Shown: piece after piece, positions 18,952 through 27,833 of the stretch
Layout: every line of letters starts with the position of its first letter
Position numbering within the stretch: position 1 is the stretch's first letter
NCBI GenBank assembly: GCA_947476745.1
Contig: CANJRG010000001.1
Location: 1-64,000 of the forward strand
From: Acidimicrobiia bacterium
GTDB lineage: Bacteria; Actinomycetota; Acidimicrobiia; Acidimicrobiales; CAIXPF01
DNA length: 64,000 nucleotides
Direction: 5' to 3'
Program-made: the position numbers and the translations under genes
Notes under the pieces: model-generated
The model's database searches: none
What the model was told of the DNA's origin: nothing
Seen by the model: the letters and a program-made list of their open reading frames with translations, nothing else

Positions 18952-19986
18952 TCAGGAACCCTCCGGCGCGTCGCCGAAGCCGTAGGGGTGGGTGGACTGC
19001 CAGGCCCAGTGGTCGCGGCACATGTCGCGCAGGTCCCTGGTCGCCCGCCAACGCAGGGCGGTGTTGGCCCGGGTCGGGTCGGCCCACACCGCCACGGCAT
19101 CGCCGGCCCGGCGTTCCACGATCTCGAAGGGCACCGGGCGGCCGATGACCTCCTCGGCCGCCCGCACCAGCTCCAGGACCGTGCTGCCGGTACCGGTGCC
19201 CAGGTTGAAGGCGTGACAACCTGAGGCGAGTTCGTCGAGCACACCGAGCGCCGCGACATGCCCCTGGGCCAGGTCGACCACGTGGATGTAGTCGCGGATG
19301 GCGGTGCCGTCACGGGTCGGGTAGTCGCCGCCGAACACCGGGAGCTTCTCGCGGCGACCCACCGCCACCTGCATCAGGTACGGCATGAGGTTGTTGGGGA
19401 TCCCCCGGGGGTCCTCCCCCAGCTCGCCCGACGGGTGGGCGCCCACCGGGTTGAAGTACCGCAGCAGCACGATTTTCCACCTCTGGTCGGCCGCACAGAG
19501 ATCGCGCATGATCTCCTCGCCCATCAGCTTGGTGCGGCCGTAGGGGTTGACTGCCTCGAGCCGTACCGTCTCGTCGATGGGCGCGTTGGTGGGGTTGCCG
19601 TACACGGTGGCCGACGAGGAGAACACCAGGTTCCGACACCCGGCGTCCTGCATCGCCTCGAGCAGGGTGACCACCGAACCCAGGTTGTTGCCGTAGTACC
19701 GCAACGGCTCGGCCACCGACTCGCCGATCGCCTTGAGGGCCGCGAAATGGATGACCGCCCCGAAGCCGTGGCGGGCGAAGAGGCCGTCGAGTGTGCTGCG
19801 GTCCGCAACGTCGCCGTGCACGAAGGTAACGCCGCGACCCGACACCGCCTCGACTGCAGCGATCGCCCGGGCGGAGCTGTTGACCAGGTTGTCGACGACG
19901 ACGACGACATGGCCAGAGGCGAGCAGCTCGACGCAGGTGTGGCTGCCGATGAACCCGGCACCACCCGTCACCAGGACCGTGGACAT
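18952..19986 (-). CDS. galE: UDP-glucose 4-epimerase
   Basis: 344 residues. Interconverts UDP-glucose and UDP-galactose with tightly bound NAD. Rossmann motif TGGAGFIGSHTCVELL at residues 7-22, SSSATVYGNP, the catalytic NPYGRTK (Tyr-x3-Lys), RYFNPVGAHPSGELGEDP and RDYIHVVDLAQGH are all GalE signatures. The ATG at 19986 follows TACGCT by 7 nt, so galE has its own promoter although the sugar nucleotidyltransferase ends only 26 nt upstream. Confidence 0.96.
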   Translation of the reverse strand: MSTVLVTGGAGFIGSHTCVELLASGHVVVVVDNLVNSSARAIAAVEAVSGRGVTFVHGDVADRSTLDGLFARHGFGAVIHFAALKAIGESVAEPLRYYGNNLGSVVTLLEAMQDAGCRNLVFSSSATVYGNPTNAPIDETVRLEAVNPYGRTKLMGEEIMRDLCAADQRWKIVLLRYFNPVGAHPSGELGEDPRGIPNNLMPYLMQVAVGRREKLPVFGGDYPTRDGTAIRDYIHVVDLAQGHVAALGVLDELASGCHAFNLGTGTGSTVLELVRAAEEVIGRPVPFEIVERRAGDAVAVWADPTRANTALRWRATRDLRDMCRDHWAWQSTHPYGFGDAPEGS

Positions 19987-19993
19987 GGCCTTC

Positions 19994-19999
19994 AGCGTA
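19994..19999 (-). promoter_or_regulatory. Leaderless -10 element of galE
   Basis: TACGCT on the minus strand, 7 nt before ATG 19986. Confidence 0.5.
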
Positions 20000-20012
20000 T
20001 CGACGGCGTGGC

Positions 20013-21014
20013 TCAGCCCGACGGGTCCGGCACCAGCTCGGCGTGCAGGCGGCGCCCGGGTTCGATGACGACGCCGTCGCCGACGACGCTCAACCCCTCG
20101 AGAACGGACCCGGCCCCGACCACGGCGCGCTCGCCCACGATGCTGTCCCGTACCACGGCACCGGCCTCGATCACCGTCCGGCGGCCCACGACGCTGGCGC
20201 GTACCACCGCACCGGCACCGACGGAGACCCCTTCGGCCAGGATCGTGTCCTCGACGGCGGCCGACGGGTCGACGGTGACCCCGACCGGCTGCCAGCCGGT
20301 GCGTCGGGCCAGGTCGAGCTGGACCGACAGGTAGGTGGCCGGGGTGCCGGCGTCGACCCAGGCGGCATCGGACTGCAGGGCATAGAGCGTGCCGTCCGCG
20401 ACCATGGCCGGAAAGGTCTCCCGCTCGATCGACACCCGCCTGCCGTCCGCGATGCGGGCCACCACCGACGGGTTCAGCACGTAGGTACCGGCGTTGATCC
20501 AGTTGCTGGGGGCGTTGGCCCGATCGGGCTTCTCGATGAACGCCTCGACCCGACCGTCGGGCCCGATGGGCACGACGCCGTAACGCGACGGATCCTCCAC
20601 CGGGGTCAGGGCGATGGTGGCCTCGGCCCCTCGGGCGCGGTGCAACGCCACCAGCTCGCCGATGGCGAGGTCGGTGATGACGTCGCCGTTGACCACCAGG
20701 AACGGTTCGTCGGCCTGGTCGAGGCCGACGGCACGGGCGGCGAATCGGATGGCGCCGGCGGTGTCGAGCGGTTCCGGCTCGACCGCGTAGCGCAACCCCA
20801 CCCCGGCACAACGGCCATCGGGATAGGCCTCGGTGAAGGCCTCGGGCCGGTACCCGAGCGAGAGAACGACCTCGTCCACCCCGTTGGCCCCGAGCCAGCC
20901 GGCCACCCACTCGATCATCGGCCGGTCGAGCACCGGCAGCATTTGCTTGGGTCGGTGCAACGTCAGCGGACGCAGGCGGGTGCCGAACCCGCCCACGAGC
21001 ACGACGGCCCGCAT
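20013..21014 (-). CDS. manC: Sugar-1-phosphate nucleotidyltransferase, probably mannose-1-phosphate guanylyltransferase
   Basis: 333 residues: an N-terminal nucleotidyltransferase domain with LVGGFGTRLRPLTLHRPKQM and VVNGDVI, then a left-handed beta-helix (hexapeptide repeats VSVGAGAVVRASVVG, ERAVVGAGSVLEG). It most resembles the two-domain actinobacterial mannose-1-phosphate guanylyltransferase (Rv3264c type), which would supply GDP-mannose for gmd. A glucose-1-phosphate specificity cannot be excluded from sequence alone. It starts 5 nt after the membrane gene and is probably co-transcribed with it. Confidence 0.82.
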   Translation of the reverse strand: MRAVVLVGGFGTRLRPLTLHRPKQMLPVLDRPMIEWVAGWLGANGVDEVVLSLGYRPEAFTEAYPDGRCAGVGLRYAVEPEPLDTAGAIRFAARAVGLDQADEPFLVVNGDVITDLAIGELVALHRARGAEATIALTPVEDPSRYGVVPIGPDGRVEAFIEKPDRANAPSNWINAGTYVLNPSVVARIADGRRVSIERETFPAMVADGTLYALQSDAAWVDAGTPATYLSVQLDLARRTGWQPVGVTVDPSAAVEDTILAEGVSVGAGAVVRASVVGRRTVIEAGAVVRDSIVGERAVVGAGSVLEGLSVVGDGVVIEPGRRLHAELVPDPSG

Positions 21015-21019
21015 CGCCG

Positions 21020-21838
21020 TCAGCCCTTGGCGGTGGTCGACGGGCTGACGGTGGTCGCCGACGCAGCGGAGGCGGCGGTGGTCGTGGGCACATCGCCCGT
21101 CGCCATCGTGCTGCTCGGAGACGAACCGTCGCTGCCGGGGACCGGGATCGACAGGTCGCTCGGCAGGCTCGGCGTGGACCCCTGCACATCGCTGAGGTTG
21201 TCGAGGTTCGGGATGCTCTCGGGCCGGGGGATCTCTGCGATCTTGTCCTCGGGCACGAAGGCCAGCGTGAAGGCCATCCGGTCGTTGGCGAACTGGGTCG
21301 AGGCGATGTCCTTGGTGATCACCGTCGGCTCGGAGGCCGGGTCGTCCGCGGCCGGCCAGGCGACCAGGACCAGCTTGCCGGCCTGGCCGTCGGGGCAGGT
21401 GGTGACGCCGCTCTCGTAGGTGGTGCCGTCGGCCAGGACCAGCTTGCCGTCGGTGACCTTCATGCCCACCATGTCGAAGAACTTGCCGATGTCGGCCCGC
21501 TCACCCACGGCGGCGGCGCTGAAGGGGTGGATGTGGATGACCCCGTCCTGGTGGGTGTGGATACCGAGCTTGTCCGCACCGGCGTCGGCCGGCGGCGCAG
21601 CAAAGGTGTCGCACGTGTAGGTGCCGTATGCCGCATGCCAGTGGTCGGACAGCTTCGGCTGGAAGCTCTGGGCCTCGACGCGGACGGAGCGGCCCCAGAA
21701 CACCATCAGACAGCCCACCACGACGATGGCCCCGATGGCGAGCGGGTAGGTGCGATCGCTGCTCTCACGGATGGTGCGCTTCTTGCCCGAGCGCGCCACC
21801 TTGGCCAGCTTCTTGGTTGCGGAGTTCGACGGTGCCAT
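21020..21838 (-). CDS. Membrane-anchored extracytoplasmic protein with a Ser/Thr-rich tail
   Basis: 272 residues. A Lys/Arg-rich N-tail (KKLAKVARSGKKR) precedes one membrane helix at about 33-53. The external part contains DHWHAAYGTYTCDTF and LGIHTHQDGVIHIHPF, a His cluster (HTHxDGxIHIH) that could bind a metal, and the last 60 residues are Ser/Thr/Pro-rich. I recall similar DHWHAAYG proteins next to the mannose nucleotidyltransferase in actinobacteria, with no known function. TATCCT sits 10 nt before ATG 21838, implying a leader of only 2-4 nt. Confidence 0.75.
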   Translation of the reverse strand: MAPSNSATKKLAKVARSGKKRTIRESSDRTYPLAIGAIVVVGCLMVFWGRSVRVEAQSFQPKLSDHWHAAYGTYTCDTFAAPPADAGADKLGIHTHQDGVIHIHPFSAAAVGERADIGKFFDMVGMKVTDGKLVLADGTTYESGVTTCPDGQAGKLVLVAWPAADDPASEPTVITKDIASTQFANDRMAFTLAFVPEDKIAEIPRPESIPNLDNLSDVQGSTPSLPSDLSIPVPGSDGSSPSSTMATGDVPTTTAASAASATTVSPSTTAKG

Positions 21839-21848
21839 GACGAGGGCC

Positions 21849-21854
21849 AGGATA
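21849..21854 (-). promoter_or_regulatory. -10 element of the His-cluster membrane gene
   Basis: TATCCT on the minus strand, 10 nt before ATG 21838; predicts a near-leaderless message also carrying the nucleotidyltransferase. Confidence 0.4.
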
Positions 21855-21968
21855 GCCCGTGACATCGGACAACTGACCGCGATCTCGCCCGGGACCTGCG
21901 CTGCAACACCACCAGCCGCCGGCCAAGACCCTGGCCGGCTCTGGCCTGGGGACCTCGGCGCCATCGTC

Positions 21969-21974
21969 TAGCGT
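21969..21974 (+). promoter_or_regulatory. Leaderless -10 element of the 39-codon ORF and downstream glycosyltransferases
   Basis: TAGCGT, 7 nt before ATG 21982. The next gene start (GTG 22098) would then be about 116 nt into the message. Confidence 0.5.
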
Positions 21975-21981
21975 CGTGGCC

Positions 21982-22101
21982 ATGCTGTTCGCGTCGTCGG
22001 CCCGGCCGCGCCCACTCCGGCCGCACCCGGCGGAGGCGCACCGTCGCCCGCAGTCGAGCCATCGCCACGCACCGCAGGCCGCCGGAGCCCGGCGGACGTG
22101 A
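21982..22101 (+). CDS. Possible leaderless Arg/His/Pro-rich leader peptide
   Basis: Thirty-nine codons (MLFASSARPRPLRPHP...), about one quarter Arg and one third His or Pro, with no hydrophobic core. Its ATG is exactly where the TAGCGT promoter predicts transcription to start, and its TGA overlaps the GTG start of the glycosyltransferase (GTGA). It may serve only to deliver ribosomes to the GTG, or act as an attenuating leader peptide. The composition could also simply reflect translation of GC-rich leader DNA. Confidence 0.35.
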   Translation: MLFASSARPRPLRPHPAEAHRRPQSSHRHAPQAAGARRT

Positions 22102-23213
22102 GGGTCCTGGTGGACGCGACCGCCCTGCCGCCCGATCGCGGTGGGGTGGGTCGCTACGTCGACCAGGTCGTGGGCGACTTCTCGGCCCTCGGGGTGGACC
22201 CGGTCATCGCCTGTCAGGACCGCGACGCCGCGCACTTCGCGGCGGTACCCGGCGCCACCGTCGTGCCCGCCGGCCGCTTCGCCCAAGCCCGGCCGCTCCG
22301 CCTCGCCTGGGAGCAGTCCGCGCTGCCGCTGCTGATCCGCCGCACCGGCTGCGAGGTGCTGTTCAGCCCCCATTACACGACGGCACTACCCACCACGGTG
22401 GCCCGGGTGGTCACCCTGCACGACGCCACGTTCTTCAGCGACCCCGACGTGCACCACCGCGGCAAACGGCAGTTCTTCCAGGCCTGGACCCGGACCTCGC
22501 TGCGTATCGCCCACGTCGCCGTCGTACCGTCCGCGGCCACGCGCGACGAACTGGTCGCGCGGGCCGGTGCCGATCCCAGCCGGCTGATCGTGGCCCATCA
22601 CGGGGTCGACCACTGCCGGTTCCGGCCGCCGTCGGAAGCGGCGGTCGCCGAGCTGAGCAGCCGACTCGGTGTGCAGCCCCACCGCTACGTGGCCTTCCTC
22701 GGCACCCTCGAACCGCGCAAGAACGTCCCGGCCCTCATCCGCGGGTGGACCGCCGCCATGGCCGGCCGCACCGACCCTCCGGCTCTGGTCCTGGCCGGGG
22801 GCGCCGGCTGGGACGATGCCGTGGAGGCGGCCGTCGCCTCGGTGCCCGCCCCGCTGCGGGTGATCCGGACCGGCTACCTCGATGCCGCCGACCTGCCGGC
22901 ACTGCTCGGTGGCGCGGCGGTGGTCGCCTACCCGTCGCTCGGCGAGGGGTTCGGTCTGCCGGTGCTCGAGGCGATGGCCTGCGGGGCCGCGGTGCTCACC
23001 ACCCGCCGTCTGGCCCTGCCCGAGGTCGGCGGCGACGCCGTCGCCTACACCGAACCCGACGAGCAGGCCATCGCCGCAGCCCTCGCCGCGCTGCTCGAGG
23101 ACGCACCACGCCGCGCCGCGCTGTCGACCGCCGCCCGGCAGCGGGCGGCCACGTTCACCTGGCGACACAGCGCCGAGGCCCACGTCCGGGCGTTCGAGCA
23201 GGCGCTGCGATGA
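22098..23213 (+). CDS. GT4 family glycosyltransferase
   Basis: 371 residues, GT-B fold. N-terminal domain: LPPDRGGVGRYVDQVVGDF, VLFSPHYTTALP. C-terminal domain: LGTLEPRKNVPALIRGW and EGFGLPVLEAMACG (E-x7-E donor site). Most similar in pattern to mannosyl/rhamnosyltransferases of actinobacterial wall polysaccharides. GTG 22098 overlaps the stop of the 39-codon ORF, and its own stop overlaps the next GT2 gene (ATGA), giving a coupled GT4-GT2 pair. Confidence 0.9.
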   Translation: MRVLVDATALPPDRGGVGRYVDQVVGDFSALGVDPVIACQDRDAAHFAAVPGATVVPAGRFAQARPLRLAWEQSALPLLIRRTGCEVLFSPHYTTALPTTVARVVTLHDATFFSDPDVHHRGKRQFFQAWTRTSLRIAHVAVVPSAATRDELVARAGADPSRLIVAHHGVDHCRFRPPSEAAVAELSSRLGVQPHRYVAFLGTLEPRKNVPALIRGWTAAMAGRTDPPALVLAGGAGWDDAVEAAVASVPAPLRVIRTGYLDAADLPALLGGAAVVAYPSLGEGFGLPVLEAMACGAAVLTTRRLALPEVGGDAVAYTEPDEQAIAAALAALLEDAPRRAALSTAARQRAATFTWRHSAEAHVRAFEQALR

Positions 23214-24097
23214 GCAGTCCCGCCGAACCGCTGCGCATCGTCACGGTCACCTACTCGCCGGGCGAGACCCTCGGGACCTTCCTCGACACCCTCGAGACCG
23301 CCACCCGGCTGCCCTACGAGGTGGTGATGGCCGACAACGGGTCCACCGACGGCGCTCCCGAGGCGGCTGACGCCGCCGGGAGGGCCGGGCTGCTGCGCAC
23401 CGGCGGCAACGTCGGCTACGGCAGCGGCGCAAACCTCGGTGCGGCCGGGGCCGCCGGCCCCTGGCTGATCGTCGCCAACCCTGACATCGAATGGACCCCG
23501 GGCTGTATCGACGACCTGCTCGACGCCGCCGCCCGCTGGCCGCATGCCGCGGTGCTCGGGCCGCGCATCGTCACCACCGACGGCCGGCTCTACCCGTCGT
23601 CGCGGGCCCTGCCCTCGTTGGGACGCGGCATCGGCCACGCCCTGTGCGGCTGGTGGTGGCCGTCGAACCCGTGGACCCGCAGCTACCGCCGGGAGACCGG
23701 CGACCCGGTCGAGGGGACCACCGGCTGGCTCTCCGGCTCCTGCCTGCTACTGCGGCGGGAGGCGTTCAAGGCCGTCGGCGGCTTCGACGAGAGCTACTTC
23801 ATGTTCTTCGAGGACGTCGACCTGTGCGAACGCCTCGGCCGGGCCGGCTGGGACGTGGTCTATGCACCGGATGCCCTGGTCCGCCACATCGGCGGCCATT
23901 CCTGGCGAGATCAGCCCGCCATCATGATCAAGGCCCATCACGCCAGCGCCATCCGGTACCTGAACCGGCGCTATGCCGCCCGCTGGCAGTTTCCGCTGCG
24001 ACTAGCCCTCACTGGCGGCCTCGGGGCCCGCTACCTCGCCTCGAAGGTCCTCGCCGGGATCGGCCGCGGGGCCGACCCCACCCGGACCGCGGTCTGA
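23210..24097 (+). CDS. GT2 glycosyltransferase, WbbL-like
   Basis: 295 residues with a GT-A fold. Motifs: TVTYSPGETLGTFL, MADNGSTDGAP, NVGYGSGANLG, VANPDIEWTPG (metal site) and EDVDLCERLGRAGW. This combination matches the rhamnosyltransferase WbbL group, which in mycobacteria adds rhamnose to decaprenyl-PP-GlcNAc to start the arabinogalactan linker. Context supports this reading, because complete dTDP-rhamnose genes and an LCP ligase lie in the window, but donor specificity is inference. Co-translated with the preceding GT4. Confidence 0.85.
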   Translation: MSSPAEPLRIVTVTYSPGETLGTFLDTLETATRLPYEVVMADNGSTDGAPEAADAAGRAGLLRTGGNVGYGSGANLGAAGAAGPWLIVANPDIEWTPGCIDDLLDAAARWPHAAVLGPRIVTTDGRLYPSSRALPSLGRGIGHALCGWWWPSNPWTRSYRRETGDPVEGTTGWLSGSCLLLRREAFKAVGGFDESYFMFFEDVDLCERLGRAGWDVVYAPDALVRHIGGHSWRDQPAIMIKAHHASAIRYLNRRYAARWQFPLRLALTGGLGARYLASKVLAGIGRGADPTRTAV

Positions 24098-24164
24098 GCA
24101 GCGGCGTTCGACCGCGTAGGCACGCTCCGGCAGGTTCCGACCACGTATTCCGACCCGACAGGTA

Positions 24165-25262
24165 TCAGCCGAGCAGCTCGCGGTACGCCTCGACGGTCAA
24201 CGCCGCCGTACGGGACCAGCTGAACGACGCGGCCCGATCACGACCCGCAGCGGCGAGCTCGGCTGCGAGGGACTCGCTGCCCAGCACCCGGTCGAGCGCG
24301 GCGGTGATCGCCCCGACATCCCTGGGGTCGACGAGCAACCCGGCGTCGCCGGCCGCCTCGGCGGTGGCGGTTCCCGACGAGGTCACCACCGGTGTCCCGG
24401 CCGCCATGGCCTCGAGCACGGGCAGGCCGAAGCCTTCGAACAGGCTGGGATAGCAGAAGACCTCAGCCCCGGCGTAGAGCGCGTCCCGGTCGGTGTTCGG
24501 CAGGAAGCCGAGCACCCGGGCCCGATTGCCGAGCGGGCGGACCAGCTCGTCGATCTCGGTGTGCCATCCGGTGGCGCCGACCAGCACCAAATCGACATCG
24601 TTGCGGGCGCTTCGGGCGAAGGCCTCGATGAGGGTCGGTAGGTTCTTGCGCGGCTCGAGGGTGCCGACGGAGAGCACGAAGGGGCGTTCCAACCCATAGC
24701 GAGCGAGGGTCGTGGTCACCTCACCGGAATCGACCTGTACCGGCCGCACCCCGAGCGGCACCAGCCGCAGCCGCCGGCTGGGCAGACCTGCCGCCACGCA
24801 GTCGGCCAGGGTGGCCTCCGACGAGCACAGCACGAGGTCGGCGTCGCGGCGCACCAGGCGCAGGCCCTGGTCGAAGAACCGGCGGCCCTTGGCCGTGAAC
24901 TGCGACGGGTCGTGCAGGTAGGCCAGGTCGTGAACGGTGACCACCAGCGGGGCGGAATGCGGCGGAACCGCCACACCGGTGGCATGCACGAGGTCGATCG
25001 GCCCGGTGGCCCGCTGCACCGCCGGACGGCGCAACAGGTGCCACGACTCGTACAGCGCCAACCGGGGCAGGGGCAAAGCCCGAACCGGGATCGACGGCAC
25101 CCAGGGCGGGTCCGGCGGACGGCGGTGCAGGGCGGAGACCCCCACCAGGTCGACGCCGGCAGCGGGGTTGGCGGACAGCTCGGCCGCCACCTCGAGCGCC
25201 GCTCGGGCAGTTCCCCCTGGCACCGAGTGCCAGCACTGTTCCAACGTGTAGGCGACCCGCAC
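24165..25262 (-). CDS. GT4 family glycosyltransferase
   Basis: 365 residues, GT-B fold: QCWHSVPGGTARAALEVAAEL near the N-terminus, VHATGVAVPP, VHDLAYLHDPSQF, then LGTLEPRKNLPTLIEAF and EGFGLPVLEAMAAG. It is the last gene of the run ugd - uxs - GT4 (gaps of 89 and 48 nt), so a glucuronosyl, xylosyl or related donor is plausible but unproven. The start is GTG 25262; no leaderless hexamer is seen, in keeping with an internal operon gene. Confidence 0.88.
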   Translation of the reverse strand: MRVAYTLEQCWHSVPGGTARAALEVAAELSANPAAGVDLVGVSALHRRPPDPPWVPSIPVRALPLPRLALYESWHLLRRPAVQRATGPIDLVHATGVAVPPHSAPLVVTVHDLAYLHDPSQFTAKGRRFFDQGLRLVRRDADLVLCSSEATLADCVAAGLPSRRLRLVPLGVRPVQVDSGEVTTTLARYGLERPFVLSVGTLEPRKNLPTLIEAFARSARNDVDLVLVGATGWHTEIDELVRPLGNRARVLGFLPNTDRDALYAGAEVFCYPSLFEGFGLPVLEAMAAGTPVVTSSGTATAEAAGDAGLLVDPRDVGAITAALDRVLGSESLAAELAAAGRDRAASFSWSRTAALTVEAYRELLG

Positions 25263-25310
25263 CAGCGATCACTCTGGCACACCACGGTGGCGGGGAGGGG
25301 GACCGTCCCG

Positions 25311-26249
25311 CTAGAGGCCGAGACGCCGGGCGAAGTACTCGGCGGTGAGGACCAACCCGTCACGCAGTGCCACCCGGGGTTCGAAACCGATCATGCTGCG
25401 GGCCAGGGTCAGGTCGGGCTTGCGTTGGGTGGGATCGTCCACGGGCAGGGCCTGGTGCACGATTTCCGAGGCCGAGTTCGTCACCTCGAGCACCAGCCGG
25501 GCGAGCTCGTTGAGCGAGAACTCCCCGTCGTTGCCGATGTTCATCGGCCCGACGTAGGACGAGTCGAGCAACCCCAGGATGCCTCGCACCTCGTCGTCGA
25601 CAAAGGTGAAGCTGCGCGTCTGCTCGCCGCTTCCGTAGATGGTCAGCGGACGGCCGGTCAGTGCCTGGACCAGGAAGTTCGACACCACCCGCCCGTCCTG
25701 CGGCCGCATCCGGGGGCCGTAGGTGTTGAAGATGCGCACGATGCGCACGTCCACCCCGTGGCGGTGGTGGTACGCCATGGTCAACGCCTCGGCGAACCGC
25801 TTGGCCTCGTCGTACACGCTCCGCGGGCCCACCGGGTTGACATTGCCCCAGTACGTCTCCGGCTGGGGATGGACCTGCGGGTCGCCGTACACCTCCGAGG
25901 TCGAGGCCAGGAAGAACCTCGCGTCGTGGGCGCGGGCGAGCTCGAGTGCGAGCTGCGTGCCACGCGAGCCCACCTCGAGGGTCTGGATCGGCAGCTCGAG
26001 ATAGTCCTTGGGTGAGGCCGGGGAGGCGAGATGCATCACTGCGTCGACCGGTCCGTCGGCGGGCAGGGAGCGCGACACGTCCTCCTGCACGAAGGCGAAC
26101 CCCGCACGGCCGACGAGGTGCTCGAGATTGGCCAGATCGCCGGTGACCAGGTTGTCGACGACGACGACCTGGTCGCCTCGGGCGAGCAGCGACTCGCACA
26201 CGTGCGAGCCGAGGAAGCCGGCTCCACCGGTGACCACGATCCGGGACAT
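25311..26249 (-). CDS. uxs: UDP-glucuronate decarboxylase (UDP-xylose synthase)
   Basis: 312 residues. Converts UDP-glucuronate to UDP-xylose, using bound NAD. Motifs: [66 protein letters not shown], the YxxxK pair in YDEAKRFAE, and [21 protein letters not shown]. These phrases are diagnostic of UXS. GGAGG lies 10 nt before the ATG at 26249, so translation is Shine-Dalgarno driven. Upstream ugd supplies the substrate. Confidence 0.95.
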   Translation of the reverse strand: MSRIVVTGGAGFLGSHVCESLLARGDQVVVVDNLVTGDLANLEHLVGRAGFAFVQEDVSRSLPADGPVDAVMHLASPASPKDYLELPIQTLEVGSRGTQLALELARAHDARFFLASTSEVYGDPQVHPQPETYWGNVNPVGPRSVYDEAKRFAEALTMAYHHRHGVDVRIVRIFNTYGPRMRPQDGRVVSNFLVQALTGRPLTIYGSGEQTRSFTFVDDEVRGILGLLDSSYVGPMNIGNDGEFSLNELARLVLEVTNSASEIVHQALPVDDPTQRKPDLTLARSMIGFEPRVALRDGLVLTAEYFARRLGL

Positions 26250-26338
26250 GGGCGAGCGGCCTCCGTGGGATGGGACAGGACAATTCGTCCGAAGCCACCG
26301 CCGACCCGGGAACGAGAGCAGGTTACCGCCCGCTGCGG

Positions 26339-27619
26339 TCAGCTCCGCCCGATGCCCTCGTAGGTGAAGCCCCGGCGCACCAGCGACGCACGATCGAGAT
26401 GGTTGCGCCCGTCGACCACCCGCGGTGCGTTCATCGCAGCGCGGACCCGGTCGAGGTCGACCCACTTGAACTCGTCCCACTCGGTCAACACGGCCAGAGC
26501 ATCTGCGCCCTCGCATGCGGTGTAAGCGTCAGCGCACACCTCGATGCCCGGCAACGGCCGGGAAATCGCCGGATCGTGAGCCCGGACCTTCACCCCGGCC
26601 TGCAACAGGCGGTCGATGATCTGCAGCGCAGGCGACTCCCGCATGTCGTCGGTGCGGGCCTTGAACGTCAGACCCCACACGGCGACCGTCCTGCCGGCCA
26701 CCTCCCCCGTCGGACCTGCGGCGGCCTTCAGGATCTTGTTCGTGACCCGCTCGAACTGCTCGGCGTTCACCTCGACCACGCCGCGCAACAGGTGGAAGTC
26801 GTAGCCGTGGCTCTCGGCGATGGCGATCAACGCCAGGGTGTCCTTGGGGAAGCAGCTCCCACCCCAACCCGGCCCCGGGCGCAGGAACTCGTGTCCGATT
26901 CGCTTGTCGTAGCCCATGCCCAGGATCACGTCGTTGATATCGGCGCCGACGGCCTCGCAGATGGCGGCCACGGCGTTCACGAAGCTCAGCTTGGTGGCGA
27001 GAAAGGCGTTGCAGGCGTACTTGATGGTCTCGGCCGAGGCGGGGTCAGTCACCATCAGCGGTGCCGGCACCCCGACATATAGCGATGCCACCCGGACCGC
27101 CGCCGACTGGTTGTCGGCCCCGATCACCACCCGGTCGGGATGCAGAAAGTCGTCGAGCGCCGCCCCCTCGCGGAGGAACTCCGGGTTGGACACCACCGAC
27201 ACGTCAGGTCGGCCCAACGCCCGTTCGACGACCTTGGTCGAACCGACCGGCACGGTCGACTTGTTGACCACCACGGCGTCGGCCTGCAGCACCGGGCCGA
27301 TCTCGCGGGCGGCGGCCTCGATGTAGGAGAGGTCGGCGGACCCGTCATCGCCCTGGGGGGTCGGGACACACAGGTAGATGAACTCGCACTGGGATGCGGC
27401 CTTCGCGGCGCCGAGGACGAAGGACAGCCGTCCCGATGCCCGGCCCTCCTCCACCACCCGGTCGAGGCCCGGCTCGAAGATGGGCATCTCGCCACGGTTG
27501 AGCCGGTTGACCTTCTCCACGTCAATGTCGGCACAGATCACCTCGTGGCCGAGCTGCGCGAAGCACGCCCCGGTGGTGAGCCCCACATATCCCGTGCCGA
27601 CCACTGCGATCTTGCTCAT
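26339..27619 (-). CDS. ugd: UDP-glucose 6-dehydrogenase
   Basis: 426 residues. Oxidises UDP-glucose twice to UDP-glucuronate with NAD. N-terminal NAD domain [28 protein letters not shown] and [10 protein letters not shown]; catalytic Cys near 257 in [13 protein letters not shown]-terminal UDP domain with [17 protein letters not shown]. The ATG at 27619 is chosen; an in-frame GTG lies 9 nt upstream. The 214-nt stretch before it (27620-27833) holds the presumed promoter but no clear TANNNT near the start. Confidence 0.97.
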   Translation of the reverse strand: MSKIAVVGTGYVGLTTGACFAQLGHEVICADIDVEKVNRLNRGEMPIFEPGLDRVVEEGRASGRLSFVLGAAKAASQCEFIYLCVPTPQGDDGSADLSYIEAAAREIGPVLQADAVVVNKSTVPVGSTKVVERALGRPDVSVVSNPEFLREGAALDDFLHPDRVVIGADNQSAAVRVASLYVGVPAPLMVTDPASAETIKYACNAFLATKLSFVNAVAAICEAVGADINDVILGMGYDKRIGHEFLRPGPGWGGSCFPKDTLALIAIAESHGYDFHLLRGVVEVNAEQFERVTNKILKAAAGPTGEVAGRTVAVWGLTFKARTDDMRESPALQIIDRLLQAGVKVRAHDPAISRPLPGIEVCADAYTACEGADALAVLTEWDEFKWVDLDRVRAAMNAPRVVDGRNHLDRASLVRRGFTYEGIGRS

Positions 27620-27833
27620 CGTTCGCACGTGCCTTTCACTTCACCGGCCCGGGCCGTCGCCCGGGCGGAGCGCTCGACTGGCAGGACCGCCTTGAAACTG
27701 CCGGGCCCGCGCACGCTGCGCTGGAGAGGACATCGGCCCGAAGGGCGCAGTCGTTCGCGCATTTCTACCAGCGGTCCGGTCCGGGCCCGGCCCGTCAAGC
27801 GCCTGGGCGCGGCGCGGCGGCCGCCGCCGCGGG

